DNA of 64,000 bases from Lamprobacter modestohalophilus (GTDB lineage: Bacteria > Pseudomonadota > Gammaproteobacteria > Chromatiales > Chromatiaceae). A model generated the notes under the pieces. It saw only the letters and a program-made list of their open reading frames with translations, ran no database searches and was not told the DNA's origin. The stretch covers positions 1 through 64,000 of the forward strand of contig NZ_NRRY01000017.1 of NCBI RefSeq assembly GCF_016583905.1, given 5' to 3'. Both the position numbers and the translations under genes were made by a program. Positions 27,398 to 40,288 of this stretch are shown here, piece after piece (positions within the stretch are counted from its first letter, which is position 1; each line of letters begins with the position of its first letter).

Positions 27398-30300
27398 GCC
27401 GGCTGATCGAACTGGCATTCTCACGCAGCCGCACGGTGCTGCTGACGCTGGCCTTCCTGCTTGCGGCCGGGCTCGCCGCCTATCAGTCGATCCCCAAAGA
27501 GGCCGAGCCCGATGTGACCGTGCCGATCATCTACGTCGCCATGACCCACGACGGGATCTCACCGGAAGATGCCGAACGGCTGTTGGTGAGGCCGATGGAA
27601 ACGGAGCTGCAGTCCATCGAGGGCGTCAAGGAGATGGCCAGCACCGCTGCTGAAGGGCGTGCCTCCGTGCAACTGGAGTTCATGGCCGGATTCGACAGCA
27701 AACGCGCCCTCGCCGATGTCCGCGAGCGGGTGGATATCGCGCAGAGCGAGCTGCCCGCCTCCACCGACGAGCCCAGCGTGCACGAGATCAACGTCGCGCT
27801 GTTCCCGGTGCTGACGATCGCCCTCTCCGGGCCGATGCCAGAGCGTGGTCTGATCCGCATCGCCCGCGACCTCAAGGATCGCATCGAGACCCTGAGTGGC
27901 GTGCTCGAGGTCGACATCGGCGGCGATCGTGAGGCCTTGATGGAGGTGATCGTCGACCCGGCCATCATGCAGACCTACGGGGTCGATTACGGCACGCTGT
28001 TCGAGCTGATCAGCAGCAACAACAGGCTGGTCGCCGCCGGCGCCATCGATACGGGTGCCGGCCGCCTGGTGCTGAAGGTGCCGGGCGTGGTCGAGACCCT
28101 CGATGACATGCTTTCGATGCCGGTCAAGACCGCCGCCGATCGGGTCGTCACCTTCGGTGATGTCGCCAGCGTGCGCCGCGCGTTCAAAGACCCGGAGGGC
28201 TTCGCGCGCGTGGGCGGACAGCCGGCCGTCACGCTCGAGATCAAGAAGCGCGTCGGCGCCAACATCATCGAGACCATCGCCGCAGTGCGCGAGATCGTCG
28301 AGCGCGAGCGTGAACATTGGCCCGCCAGCCTGCAGGTGGCCTACATGCAGGACAAGTCAGATGAGATCCGCGAGATGCTCGGTGACCTGCAGAACAATGT
28401 GCTCTCGGCCATCCTACTGGTGATGATCGTGATCCTGGCCGCGCTCGGCGCGCGCTCGGCGCTGCTGGTCGGCATCGCCATTCCCGGCTCCTTTCTGACC
28501 ACCATCCTGGTGCTGAACAGTCTCGGATTCACCATCAACATCGTCGTCTTGTTCAGTCTCATCCTGGTGGTTGGCATGCTCGTGGACGGCGCCATTGTCG
28601 TCACCGAACTGGCCGATCGGCGTCTCGCGGCTGGGCAAGCGCCGCTGGCCGCCTACGCCGGCGCCGCGAAACGGATGTCCTGGCCGGTTGCGGCCTCCAC
28701 TCTCACCACCCTGGCGGTGTTCTTTCCGCTGCTGTTCTGGCCTGGACTGGTCGGCGAGTTCATGAAGTACCTGCCGATCACGGTGATCATCGCCCTCTCC
28801 GCCTCCCTGACCATGGCGCTGATCTTTGTTCCGGTGCTGGGCTCAGCGATCAGTCGCCGCGGCGTTCAGCCGAGCCAGCGGAAAACCGGGGACGGCCTGG
28901 CCACTCGCACCTATCTGCGCCTGCTCGAGCCGCTGCTGCGACACCCGGCCATGACCTTGGGCGTCGCCCTGCTCGCGCTGATCGGCTCGTACGCGGCCTA
29001 TAGCCAATTCGGCAAGGGCGTCGAGTTCTTCCCCGAGGTCGAGCCGGAGCTGGCGCTGGTGCAGGTGCATGCGCGCGGCGACCTCTCGATTCGCGAGAAG
29101 GATCGGATCGTGCGTCAGGTCGAAGGGCGCATCCTCGGCATGTCCGAGCTGGCGTCGGTCTACGCACGTTCCTATAACAGTGCATCCGGACAAGGCCGCG
29201 CGGCTGAGGATGTGATCGGCACCATTCAGCTCGAGTTCGTCGATTGGGACCAGCGCCGGCCGGCGGAGCTGATCCTGAGCGAGATCCGCGAGCGCACCGC
29301 CGACATCCCTGGGATTCGCGTCGAGACGCGCAAGGCCGAAGGCGGACCCTCGGAGGGTAAGCCGATCCAGATCGAGCTCAGTGCGCGCGATACCAGTCAG
29401 ATTGCGGCCGAGGTCGAGCGCGTGCGCGCGCTCATCGAGCGTCTCGGCGGCTTCGCCGACGTCGAGGACGATCGTCCGCTGCCGGGCATCGAATGGCGGT
29501 TGGAGGTCGACCGCGAGCGCGCGGCCCGTTATGGCGCCAATGTCGCGCTGCTCGGCAACGCGGTGCAGATGGTCACCCAAGGCATCCTGGTCTCTGACTA
29601 TCGGCCCGACGACAGCGACGATGAGGTCGATATCCGGGTGCGCTTCCCCTACAGCGAGCGCACGCTCGGACAGCTGGATAGCCTGACCGTGCCGACCCCG
29701 GACGGGATGGTGCCGATCAGCAACTTCGTCGAGGTCATACCGGCACCCAAGGTCGGCACCCTGCATCGCATCGACGGCCGCCGTGCCATCACGATACAGG
29801 CCGATGTGGCGAAGGGAGCACTGGTCGACAGTCAGTTGACGCGCCTGCGGGATGCACTCGCCGAGACCGAGGGCAATCCAGCGGTCAGCATCCGCTTCAA
29901 GGGCGAAGACGCCGATCAGCGCGAGGCCGCAACCTTCCTGACCAACGCCTTTGTCAGTGCCATCCTCTTAATGGCGTTAGTCTTGGTCACCCAATTCAAC
30001 AGCGTATATCAGGCCCTGCTGGTGCTCTCGGCCATCGTTTTCTCGACCGCTGGCGTGCTGATGGGTCTGCTGATCACCGGCCAGCCCTTCGGCATCGTCA
30101 TGGTCGGACTCGGTATCATCGCGCTCGCCGGCATCGTGGTGAATAACAACATCGTCTTGATCGACACCTACAATCGGATTCGCGCTGCTGGCGAGGACGC
30201 CGTCGCCGCCGCGCTGGAGACCGGCCGCCGACGACTACGGCCGGTCTTTCTCACGGCATTCACCACGGTGCTCGGCCTGATGCCGATGGTCTTGTCGATG

Positions 30301-30552
30301 AACATCGACCTGGTTGGCCGCAGTATCAGTTTCGGCGCACCCTCGACACAGTGGTGGACACAGCTCGCAAGCGCCATCGTTGGCGGACTTAGCTTCGCGA
30401 CTCTGCTAACCTTAGCCCTCACCCCCTGTCTCTTAGTGCTTGGAGACAACCTCAGCAACAGCCTTCAACGCCTGCGCCGACGCTCCTCGCCTTCGGGACC
30501 GCACCAGCTCGACAGTGGCAATCGTTACCAGCGCAGCCTTGGCCGGGCCTAA
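27394..30552 (+). CDS. RND-family efflux permease
   Basis: A 1052-aa proton-driven inner-membrane transporter of the HAE/AcrB superfamily with twelve predicted helices and two large periplasmic loops. In TM4 the charge-relay pair is reduced to one aspartate (LVDGAIVVTEL, where AcrB has two Asp), and the TM10 position of the AcrB lysine lies in GIVVNNNIVLIDTYNR. Both are common outside the AcrB branch. It starts with GTG overlapping the adaptor stop. Substrates cannot be assigned; biocides, lipids or metabolites are possible. Confidence 0.92.
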   Translation: MSRLIELAFSRSRTVLLTLAFLLAAGLAAYQSIPKEAEPDVTVPIIYVAMTHDGISPEDAERLLVRPMETELQSIEGVKEMASTAAEGRASVQLEFMAGFDSKRALADVRERVDIAQSELPASTDEPSVHEINVALFPVLTIALSGPMPERGLIRIARDLKDRIETLSGVLEVDIGGDREALMEVIVDPAIMQTYGVDYGTLFELISSNNRLVAAGAIDTGAGRLVLKVPGVVETLDDMLSMPVKTAADRVVTFGDVASVRRAFKDPEGFARVGGQPAVTLEIKKRVGANIIETIAAVREIVEREREHWPASLQVAYMQDKSDEIREMLGDLQNNVLSAILLVMIVILAALGARSALLVGIAIPGSFLTTILVLNSLGFTINIVVLFSLILVVGMLVDGAIVVTELADRRLAAGQAPLAAYAGAAKRMSWPVAASTLTTLAVFFPLLFWPGLVGEFMKYLPITVIIALSASLTMALIFVPVLGSAISRRGVQPSQRKTGDGLATRTYLRLLEPLLRHPAMTLGVALLALIGSYAAYSQFGKGVEFFPEVEPELALVQVHARGDLSIREKDRIVRQVEGRILGMSELASVYARSYNSASGQGRAAEDVIGTIQLEFVDWDQRRPAELILSEIRERTADIPGIRVETRKAEGGPSEGKPIQIELSARDTSQIAAEVERVRALIERLGGFADVEDDRPLPGIEWRLEVDRERAARYGANVALLGNAVQMVTQGILVSDYRPDDSDDEVDIRVRFPYSERTLGQLDSLTVPTPDGMVPISNFVEVIPAPKVGTLHRIDGRRAITIQADVAKGALVDSQLTRLRDALAETEGNPAVSIRFKGEDADQREAATFLTNAFVSAILLMALVLVTQFNSVYQALLVLSAIVFSTAGVLMGLLITGQPFGIVMVGLGIIALAGIVVNNNIVLIDTYNRIRAAGEDAVAAALETGRRRLRPVFLTAFTTVLGLMPMVLSMNIDLVGRSISFGAPSTQWWTQLASAIVGGLSFATLLTLALTPCLLVLGDNLSNSLQRLRRRSSPSGPHQLDSGNRYQRSLGRA

Positions 30553-30585
30553 CAGCGGCCGACACAGTTTCCGGAGAGTATCGCG

Positions 30586-31011
30586 ATGCATTTGACCCGC
30601 ATTACTTATTGCAGCGAAATCATCAAGAATATTGGCAGTGAAGAGCTCAGCGACATCCTCGAGGTCTCGCGCCGCAATAATGAAAAGGACTCGATCACCG
30701 GGGTCTTGCTCTTCAATTCCAACTTTTTCCTACAATGCCTCGAAGGTTCACGCGAGGTCGTCAATAGGCTCTATAGTCGGATCTGTTGCGACAAACGACA
30801 TCACAATGTTCAGATCGTCGCTTACAGCGAGGTCAGCAAACGTCAGTTCGCGGACTGGGACATGGCTTACCTGCCCTGGACCGAAACAACACGAAAGATC
30901 ATCGCCCAATACTCGATCGGGGCCGAGTTCAACCCCTACCAGATGAGTGCTCAAAGCGCGATCGAACTCCTCGACGATCTCGGTCGAATACTGCAAAAGG
31001 GCGACAACTAA
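30586..31011 (+). CDS. BLUF blue-light photoreceptor
   Basis: This 141-aa flavin-binding BLUF protein has the photochemical residues Y8 (RITYCS), N32 (RRNNEKDSITG) and Q50 (FFLQCLEG), and the W91/M93 pair (FADWDMAY). About 45 residues follow the core, so it is a short BLUF protein without a fused output domain and must signal through a partner. The next gene starts 11 nt downstream and is the natural candidate. A blue-light sensor fits an anoxygenic phototroph. Confidence in the family is high; the output is unknown. Confidence 0.94.
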   Translation: MHLTRITYCSEIIKNIGSEELSDILEVSRRNNEKDSITGVLLFNSNFFLQCLEGSREVVNRLYSRICCDKRHHNVQIVAYSEVSKRQFADWDMAYLPWTETTRKIIAQYSIGAEFNPYQMSAQSAIELLDDLGRILQKGDN

Positions 31012-31021
31012 GGAACACCTC

Positions 31022-31720
31022 TTGGACACCATCATGACCCATCAAGAAGCAAGGGAGCATGTGCCCGGCCGGCTGCATGAGATCTTCGCCTCGCCTTATG
31101 ACGCCTTCTCTAACGAGGCTGTCGAACGCCTGCTGCATATCCACATCATGCTGCATCTGCTCGTCGTCCGACCCATGCGGCGGCGCCACCTGATCCTCCG
31201 CGTGATTCATGGCTGGGAAAACGGCAGCTTCTCGCCAGATGAGCTTCAGTACATCGATTACCCACTGCATACCTTTGATGACTTTCAGCAGGTCAACGAG
31301 ACCTTTCAGCGAGCGAGAGAGCAGCAAGAGCCACTGCCGAGCAATGCCGTTTCACTGTTGGCTGAGCCACTCGATCAGGCCATTGCGGCAGCTAACGCAA
31401 AAGGCCAAGTGATTGACGAGGAAACGCGTTCGATTCCAGCGCGATGGCCGACTTTTCCGAAGGGGCTCAGCCTCTACACCATGTTCAAGATGTGCAACCG
31501 CCTTGTTTACGGAGAGGACGACCCCTATCGCTCAAGCCACTGCATGACCGAGGAAGGCCTGCGCGAGATCCATGAATTCCACTTAGAGGAAGGCGAGTTC
31601 GCGATCGTCATCCCTCCAGGTCCGCAGAACAAGACCGAGAACACCCTGATGGTCATGCACGAGAGCCAACTCGAACCGGTTTCAACGATCTTTGCTCTGA
31701 GCATCCCTCTGTTTGAGTAA
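31022..31720 (+). CDS. unknown protein, probable BLUF-operon partner
   Basis: A soluble protein of about 232 aa that I do not recognise. Visible traits are a His/Met/Arg-rich helical stretch (LLHIHIMLHLLVVRPMRRRHLILRVIHGWENG) near residues 35-65, and a C-terminal half with FHLEEGEFAIVIPPGP and LEPVSTIFALSIPLFE. The TTG at 31022 has AAGGA 7 nt upstream and the next ATG is at 31034. It directly follows the BLUF gene with an 11-nt gap, so it may be the light-signal output. Its stop lies inside the 13-nt tandem repeats at 31715-31751. Confidence 0.68.
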   Translation: MDTIMTHQEAREHVPGRLHEIFASPYDAFSNEAVERLLHIHIMLHLLVVRPMRRRHLILRVIHGWENGSFSPDELQYIDYPLHTFDDFQQVNETFQRAREQQEPLPSNAVSLLAEPLDQAIAAANAKGQVIDEETRSIPARWPTFPKGLSLYTMFKMCNRLVYGEDDPYRSSHCMTEEGLREIHEFHLEEGEFAIVIPPGPQNKTENTLMVMHESQLEPVSTIFALSIPLFE

Positions 31721-31751
31721 TCGCTTCGAGTAATCGCTTCGAGTAGTCGCT
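31715..31751. repeat. 13-nt tandem repeats spanning a stop codon
   Basis: GAGTAATCGCTTC at 31715-31727 and 31728-31740, followed by a third near-copy GAGTAGTCGCT. The first copy contains the stop codon of the BLUF-linked gene. Confidence 0.9.
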
Positions 31752-32271
31752 AAGGCAGAGGCCGTGCCATCTGATTGACATCGACCCCCATGGCGCCAAC
31801 GCTTCGATTCAGCCCATGAAAGCGCAGAGCGATGTCGTGCAGATTGCCATCCATGATGGCGACCGAGTCACCCAGACGTGCGGCAGCGCGGTCCATGAAT
31901 GAGACCGATTGCTCCATCACCGTGACATGGGCAGACATCTCGCGCATCTGGTCGGCAACCACCGGCATCAGCAGCACGTTGCGCTCGATCGCATCGATCT
32001 CAATACTGATCTGGTCCATGCGCGCCGAAACCCGAGTGAAGAGGCTGTTCATTTCTTGCATGCGCGTGATCACCAGGCGCACCTCGTCGGTTAGATCGTT
32101 GACGAAGTAGAGGTTGGAGAGCGCAAGCGCGGCGACTAAGCCAATCACAACCCGCACCCAGAGCTCGACCCCGCGGTGCCGACGCCCAGTCAGGCTATCG
32201 CTACGATCCAGATCCTGCTCGAGCTCAGACATGAGCTCGGTCAGTGCCTCGATGCGATCACGCTCAATCAT
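31750..32271 (-). CDS. membrane-anchored coiled-coil protein (paralogue A)
   Basis: A 173-aa protein with a cytoplasmic N-terminus of about 40 residues, one membrane helix (LWVRVVIGLVAALALSNLYFV) and a periplasmic heptad-repeat region rich in Met, Asp, Val and Ile. It ends GAMGVDVNQMARPLP. It resembles the next gene in architecture and in its GxDVNxMxxP C-terminus, indicating tandem duplication. The coiled coil recalls chemoreceptor sensor stalks but no HAMP or signalling domain follows. Function unknown. Confidence 0.7.
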   Translation of the reverse strand: MIERDRIEALTELMSELEQDLDRSDSLTGRRHRGVELWVRVVIGLVAALALSNLYFVNDLTDEVRLVITRMQEMNSLFTRVSARMDQISIEIDAIERNVLLMPVVADQMREMSAHVTVMEQSVSFMDRAAARLGDSVAIMDGNLHDIALRFHGLNRSVGAMGVDVNQMARPLP

Positions 32272-32324
32272 GGTGAGGCTCTCGGGCTGACTGAGCGATC
32301 AGGGGCGGACTCATGTTAGGTCGC

Positions 32325-32870
32325 TCACTGAAACGGGTTCATCCAGTTGAACATCCGCATCGGCTGCGACAGATGATTCACATCGTGTCCCATACGGCCC
32401 ACGGTATCCTCCATCAGCTGAAATGATTGGCGCATATCGGTCAGATTCGTCGACATCGTGCCAACGCTGTCATCGATAGTCGCGATTGACTGGGCAATCT
32501 GGGTCACATCCTGAGACATAAAGGCGATCCCACCATGCATGGTATCGACGTGGCCGATCACCCGGGGCAGGCTCTGCATCCCGGCGTCGATGACCCGCAT
32601 CGAATGCTCAATGCGATCCATATTATTGGCGACTTGCGCGAAATGCTCATTCAATCCAGTGACCGCGGCGGTCGCATCCGGGATCTGACGCGAGAGGATG
32701 ATGGTCAGGAACGACAACGACGCGACCAAGACGATCACCGCACCAAACAGCAGTTGATAGAGCAACGCCACCCGGGCTTCGATCCGGCTCTGACGCGCAT
32801 CGATCCGACGCATCAGGCCGGCGAAGCCAGCCATGGCCTGATCAAGCGCTTGTTCGTCTCTCAGCTCCAT
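32325..32870 (-). CDS. membrane-anchored coiled-coil protein (paralogue B)
   Basis: A 181-aa paralogue of the preceding entry: N-terminal helical part, one membrane helix (LLFGAVIVLVASLSFLTIIL), then a long Met-rich coiled coil and the terminal GRMGHDVNHLSQPMRMFNWMNPFQ. The two genes are 53 bases apart and probably co-transcribed. They lie downstream of the degenerate-cyclase sensor gene, separated by 95 bases. I know no function for the family. Confidence 0.7.
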   Translation of the reverse strand: MELRDEQALDQAMAGFAGLMRRIDARQSRIEARVALLYQLLFGAVIVLVASLSFLTIILSRQIPDATAAVTGLNEHFAQVANNMDRIEHSMRVIDAGMQSLPRVIGHVDTMHGGIAFMSQDVTQIAQSIATIDDSVGTMSTNLTDMRQSFQLMEDTVGRMGHDVNHLSQPMRMFNWMNPFQ

Positions 32871-32965
32871 CGCTAACCGTCCTTGCGCAGACCAAATGGT
32901 TGTGGATGAGTCAGGGTGTTGCAGCGCATGAGGTTCATAGCTGTTTGGTCTGGGGCGAAGTCTCG

Positions 32966-35230
32966 CTAACCCTTCGGATCGTTCGCATTTATGGCCGGCC
33001 GCTCTCCGCTGTCGAGGCTCAGCCCTGGCGAGGCGACGGGTCGGGTGACGAAGGGTCCGCTCAGCATGTCATCGCCTGGGCCGGCCAGCCCGGGCCAGAA
33101 GCAGGCGTCGCGTGTGCCGCAGCGCGACAGCATCAGGGCCACCGCAAAGTCCGTCGGATCGCGATCAGCCAGCGGCTGGAAGATCGCCTCGGCACGCTCC
33201 CAATCGGCCTCGAGCAAGGCCTCGAGACCTGCCTCATAATGAGAGATGGCCTCGAGCCGTTCCGGCGCCAGCATCCGATCGCGCCGGTCGATCAGTTCAA
33301 AGACCTCCAGTTTGCGCGCGCCACTGTTCAGCGGCAGCACGTCGAGTCGGCGCGTCCAGTAACGTTCAGCCACCTGCTCGCGCGCCTCACCGCTAATGAT
33401 GATCCGTGTGCCATAGCGGCGATTCAGCTGATGCAGATCCCAGCCCAGCGCGACGTTGTCGCCAATCGCGGTCCAGCTCATGCGCTGGCGCGAGCCAATG
33501 GCACCGACAATGGCGCGACCATGATGCACTGAGAACAGATTCAGCGGCGGTGCCGGCTCGCCCGGCGCAAGCGACTTGGCCCAGTCGGCATGCAGCGCGG
33601 TCTCGGCATCGCGGCAGGCGAGCACGGCGCGGCAGGCGCGATCGACGCTATCCTCGAGCACCACGGGGGCACCCCAAAAGGCCAGTATGCTCTCACCGAG
33701 AAAGTTATCGATGGTGCCCTTGTGGCGCAGGATGGTGCTGGTGAAGATATCGAGTTGGCGCCCCAGCAGCTCGGTGATGCGCGCCGGCGGCAGCGCCTCA
33801 CACAGGCTCGCCAGGTCCGAGGCGCCGGTAAACAGCAGCGTCAGCTCGCGCACCTCGGCCTCAGGCTCGGCCCGTTTACCGGATTGGATCAGCCGCCGGC
33901 CGACATCGATGGGCACAAACTTCTCCAGCGAGCGCAGGCCCTGACTCATCTTCCAGAGCGCCTCGTCCATGGCCTTGATCTCGGCGAAGCGCGAGGGCAC
34001 CCGCTTGACATCGGCGAAACGGAACTCGCGAATCAGCTCGGTGTTCAGCACCAAGCGCTTGAGTGGCTGAAACAGCCGCAGGGCGAGAAAGGAGACCGCG
34101 ATCGCCGCCGCCAAGAGCAAGATCAGGGAGATGGCGGCCGCCTCGCTGAACAGGCGCCGCGCGGACTCGAGCAGGGTGATCTCGGGGACCACCAACATCA
34201 GCTCCCAGTCTTCGCCGACACCAGGCGGAAACGCCTGCCGTTGAGCCAGATAACGCTGTCCGTCGGTGCGTGACAGACTGTACTCGGCCCGATTGATGGC
34301 AGAGCGCTGTTGCGACTGTGCGTCCTGCCGATAGGCGTCGACTAGCCAGGGCACGCCGAGGTCTTCGACCCGTGGCAGCCGCGCGTCGGCAACAGCTGTT
34401 GCAGCTGCCGAAGCCGCATCCACAGCGGACAGATCAGCATCCACCGCAGCGGTGCCCGAACCTGCGCCCTGGCGTAGCTCGACACTCTCCGGAAAGGCGA
34501 TCAACTGCCGATCGGCGCCAACAATCAGAGCGATGCCGCCGCGCGCGATCCGCTGTCCGCTGAGGAACTGCGACAGGCTATTCAGCGAGATATCAACGCC
34601 AACCACGCCGATCAGCGAGCCATTGGGCTCGCGCACGGCGACCGCGGCCGTGATACCACGCTCGCCGGTATCGGCAAATTGATAGACCGGGGACCATTGC
34701 AGCCGCTCGGCAGCAACGGCCTGGCGATACCAACCGCGCTGGCGCGGATCGTAGGTCGCATCGCCGTTGATCCGGGCGATCGGCGCAAACTGTGCGTCGC
34801 GATAGACCAGGCGCTCAGTCGCCTGGCTTGGGTCCTCGCCCTGCGCTGCCTCGCGTCGTATCAGCCGCGTCATCGACTGTGGCGAGCTGCGCGCCTGAAT
34901 GAAGTCGCCGTTCGGGCCAGCGACATACAGGGATTCGATCTGTGGCAACAACGCCAGCTGCCGCCCGAACAGACGGAACAGCGCCTGGTCATCCGCAAGA
35001 CCGCGCTCGCCAACCAACAGCGCATTGATCTCGACCACATCCCGCGCTGCCTCGAACCGCGCCGAGGTTTCCGCAACCACTTTGGCTGACATTTCGGACA
35101 AGATGTCCGCCGAGAGATCAAGCGAAACCCGGGTCGCATGCCGATAGGTGTTCACTGAGACCGCAAACACCGTCAACGCCAATAGGCCGACAAAGAGCGC
35201 GACGAAGGCGACCTTGTAGCTACGGATCAT
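32966..35230 (-). CDS. dCache sensor with degenerate class III cyclase domain
   Basis: This 754-aa membrane protein has an N-terminal helix, a periplasmic dCache-type sensor (with DPRQRGWYRQAV, about residues 165-177), a second helix (about 365-385), a HAMP-like linker and an adenylate/guanylate cyclase homology domain (about 455-620). Key catalytic residues are replaced. The first metal Asp region reads LLFTGASDL. The second reads DNFLGESILAFWG, with Glu for Asp and Asn for the adenine-specifying Lys. The VNxAxR-type transition-state motif reads VALGWDL. Nucleotide cyclisation is therefore doubtful, and it may be a signalling scaffold. It overlaps the upstream Zn_protease gene by 4 nt. A low-complexity Ala/Asp insert lies near residues 262-282. 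Confidence 0.85.
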   Translation of the reverse strand: MIRSYKVAFVALFVGLLALTVFAVSVNTYRHATRVSLDLSADILSEMSAKVVAETSARFEAARDVVEINALLVGERGLADDQALFRLFGRQLALLPQIESLYVAGPNGDFIQARSSPQSMTRLIRREAAQGEDPSQATERLVYRDAQFAPIARINGDATYDPRQRGWYRQAVAAERLQWSPVYQFADTGERGITAAVAVREPNGSLIGVVGVDISLNSLSQFLSGQRIARGGIALIVGADRQLIAFPESVELRQGAGSGTAAVDADLSAVDAASAAATAVADARLPRVEDLGVPWLVDAYRQDAQSQQRSAINRAEYSLSRTDGQRYLAQRQAFPPGVGEDWELMLVVPEITLLESARRLFSEAAAISLILLLAAAIAVSFLALRLFQPLKRLVLNTELIREFRFADVKRVPSRFAEIKAMDEALWKMSQGLRSLEKFVPIDVGRRLIQSGKRAEPEAEVRELTLLFTGASDLASLCEALPPARITELLGRQLDIFTSTILRHKGTIDNFLGESILAFWGAPVVLEDSVDRACRAVLACRDAETALHADWAKSLAPGEPAPPLNLFSVHHGRAIVGAIGSRQRMSWTAIGDNVALGWDLHQLNRRYGTRIIISGEAREQVAERYWTRRLDVLPLNSGARKLEVFELIDRRDRMLAPERLEAISHYEAGLEALLEADWERAEAIFQPLADRDPTDFAVALMLSRCGTRDACFWPGLAGPGDDMLSGPFVTRPVASPGLSLDSGERPAINANDPKG

Positions 35231-35727
35231 CGCGCAGGGCCCGCCCCAGCGGAATCGGCAGACTCACCGCTGCGGTAAGCCGCAGCGGCATCGGCGTGCC
35301 TCCCTGTCAGATAGGAGTGCTGCACATCCACCAGTGCCCGACCGCTGAGGGCGGTACGACCCACCAACATGCGAAACCGCATGCTATCGCGATCGGTTAG
35401 GGTCAGTTCGACCGGCCAGCGTTGGCCGCCGACCTCCAGCATCGAGGCCACCACCGCGCGCTCCTCGCGATGGCCACCGGAGTCAGTGACACAACGCCGA
35501 TCGAGCAACGGCGCGGCACAGCGGACCACGAGATCATCCCGCCCCTGAAGCGGGTGCACCGAAAAGCGCACCCAATCGGCTCGATCCTGCACGAAGCGCT
35601 CGACCTGGAACGCGTGCAGCGCCGAGGTCCGCGCCCCGGTGTCCACCTTGGCCTTGATCAGCGGCAGCCCGAGCTCGGGCAGACCGACCCATTCGCGCCA
35701 GCCAAGGGTCACCAGGGCATCAGCCAT
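35227..35727 (-). CDS. retropepsin-like putative ATP-dependent zinc protease family protein
   Basis: This 166-aa protein of the Zn_protease/RimB-like family has the aspartic-protease signature KAKVDTGARTSALHA (about residues 26-40) and the conserved R-LVGRTALSGRALVDV segment. Despite its historical name the fold is retropepsin-like. Relatives usually sit beside ATP-grasp glutamate ligases (RimK type); here the neighbour is the degenerate cyclase gene, which overlaps by 4 nt. The last 20 residues are Ala/Ser/Gly-rich and variable. Confidence 0.82.
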   Translation of the reverse strand: MADALVTLGWREWVGLPELGLPLIKAKVDTGARTSALHAFQVERFVQDRADWVRFSVHPLQGRDDLVVRCAAPLLDRRCVTDSGGHREERAVVASMLEVGGQRWPVELTLTDRDSMRFRMLVGRTALSGRALVDVQHSYLTGRHADAAAAYRSGESADSAGAGPAR

Positions 35728-35732
35728 TAGGA

Positions 35733-37658
<1,926 letters not shown>

Positions 37659-37804
37659 GGGTGTCGATCACCTGTCGTCGTAGGGTTGAGAGTTATCGAA
37701 GACCGGGCCGCAGAGGCCCAGCGCTTCTGCAATTTGATCGGTCGCAGGCTGGCCGCACTGGTTACAATTGTGCTTGCCAAGCCTCGCCGGCGCCGCTGTG
37801 GTAG

Positions 37805-39472
<1,668 letters not shown>

Positions 39473-39640
39473 CGCGCATGGCGCGACGCCACCCTGGAAC
39501 ATGAATCGCGTGAGATTCAGGTTAAACCGAGGGGTTGTGGCGCGGCAGCAGCGGTCCCATACTCCAAACCGTCGGAGACGCATCTTTTGCATCCCGCCAT
39601 GATTAACATCAATCGCGTCCGTCGCGAGGAGCACATCGAC

Positions 39641-39802
39641 ATGAAGCTGCGTACTGCAACCCTGGCTACCGCTCTGATCTTTGGCCTGACCCTGATCCTC
39701 AGCGCCGGCACCGCTGTCGCTGGCGACGGCAAGAGCTGCGGCGGCAAGAAGAAGGATGGTGAAAGCGCCGCAGTGGTGATGCCAGCCCAGCCGCGCGCTT
39801 GA
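39641..39802 (+). CDS. small exported peptide
   Basis: A 53-aa protein starting at 39641 with AGGAG 9 nt upstream. A clear signal peptide (MKLRTATLATALIFGLTLILSAGTAVA) is followed by a mature part of only about 26 residues (GDGKSCGGKKKDGESAAV...). The mature peptide is Lys/Gly-rich with a single Cys. No family is recognised. Export signal and ribosome-binding site support a real gene; the longer frame from 39587 is unlikely. Confidence 0.65.
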   Translation: MKLRTATLATALIFGLTLILSAGTAVAGDGKSCGGKKKDGESAAVVMPAQPRA

Positions 39803-39983
39803 GCCTGCCCGACTCCGGGCGCCGCTCGTGCGCGTTCAGACGCTCAGCGTCAGGACTAGGGCTGATCTGACTTGGTGCGGGGCCGATTCTGGAGCCCTGA
39901 CCTAGCCATTCGCCGCGCTGCGACGGCAAAGCGGATGCTCAGGTCCACAGCATCGAGGATTCAGTCCAACAGGCAGTCCAATA

Positions 39984-40025
39984 TGGCCCTGCTCGGGAAA
40001 CCGACAGGGCCATCTTCTTTTTCAA
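39984..40025 (+). terminator. terminator-like hairpin
   Basis: 8-bp stem TGGCCCTG/CAGGGCCA (39984-39991/40005-40012) followed by TCTTCTTTTTC, 181 nt downstream of the small exported peptide gene. Confidence 0.6.
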
Positions 40026-40145
40026 TCGTCCTTCGATGAGCCAATCGACCAAGATTAAGCCGATCGCCCAGGATGGGGCGGATCTATGCTTATCGAGCAT
40101 CAAAACAAACTCGTAATAGCCATTTGTACCCGCGACACCCGCCAA

Positions 40146-40164
40146 CGATCGGTTAAACCGATCG
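40146..40164. promoter_or_regulatory. 19-bp dyad upstream of garA
   Basis: CGATCGGTT-A-AACCGATCG is a perfect inverted repeat with a single central base, 124 nt upstream of the garA start: an operator candidate. Confidence 0.45.
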
Positions 40165-40288
40165 CCATGATCTAAACAATCCATTTGGATGCTCGCGGTT
40201 TTTACCCCATTCTGTGGGCTGAGCGAGACGACAGCTCCGCTCGAACCCTCTTTCCTCGTTCCACTCAACCACGCACGGAGTATCCCTG

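Larger units (their letters stand above)
39803..40288. other. intergenic region upstream of garA
   Basis: About 490 bases without a convincing gene. It holds a terminator-like hairpin (39984-40025) and a 19-bp dyad (40146-40164). I found no complete OxyR motif, although peroxide control of garA would be expected. Confidence 0.45.
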
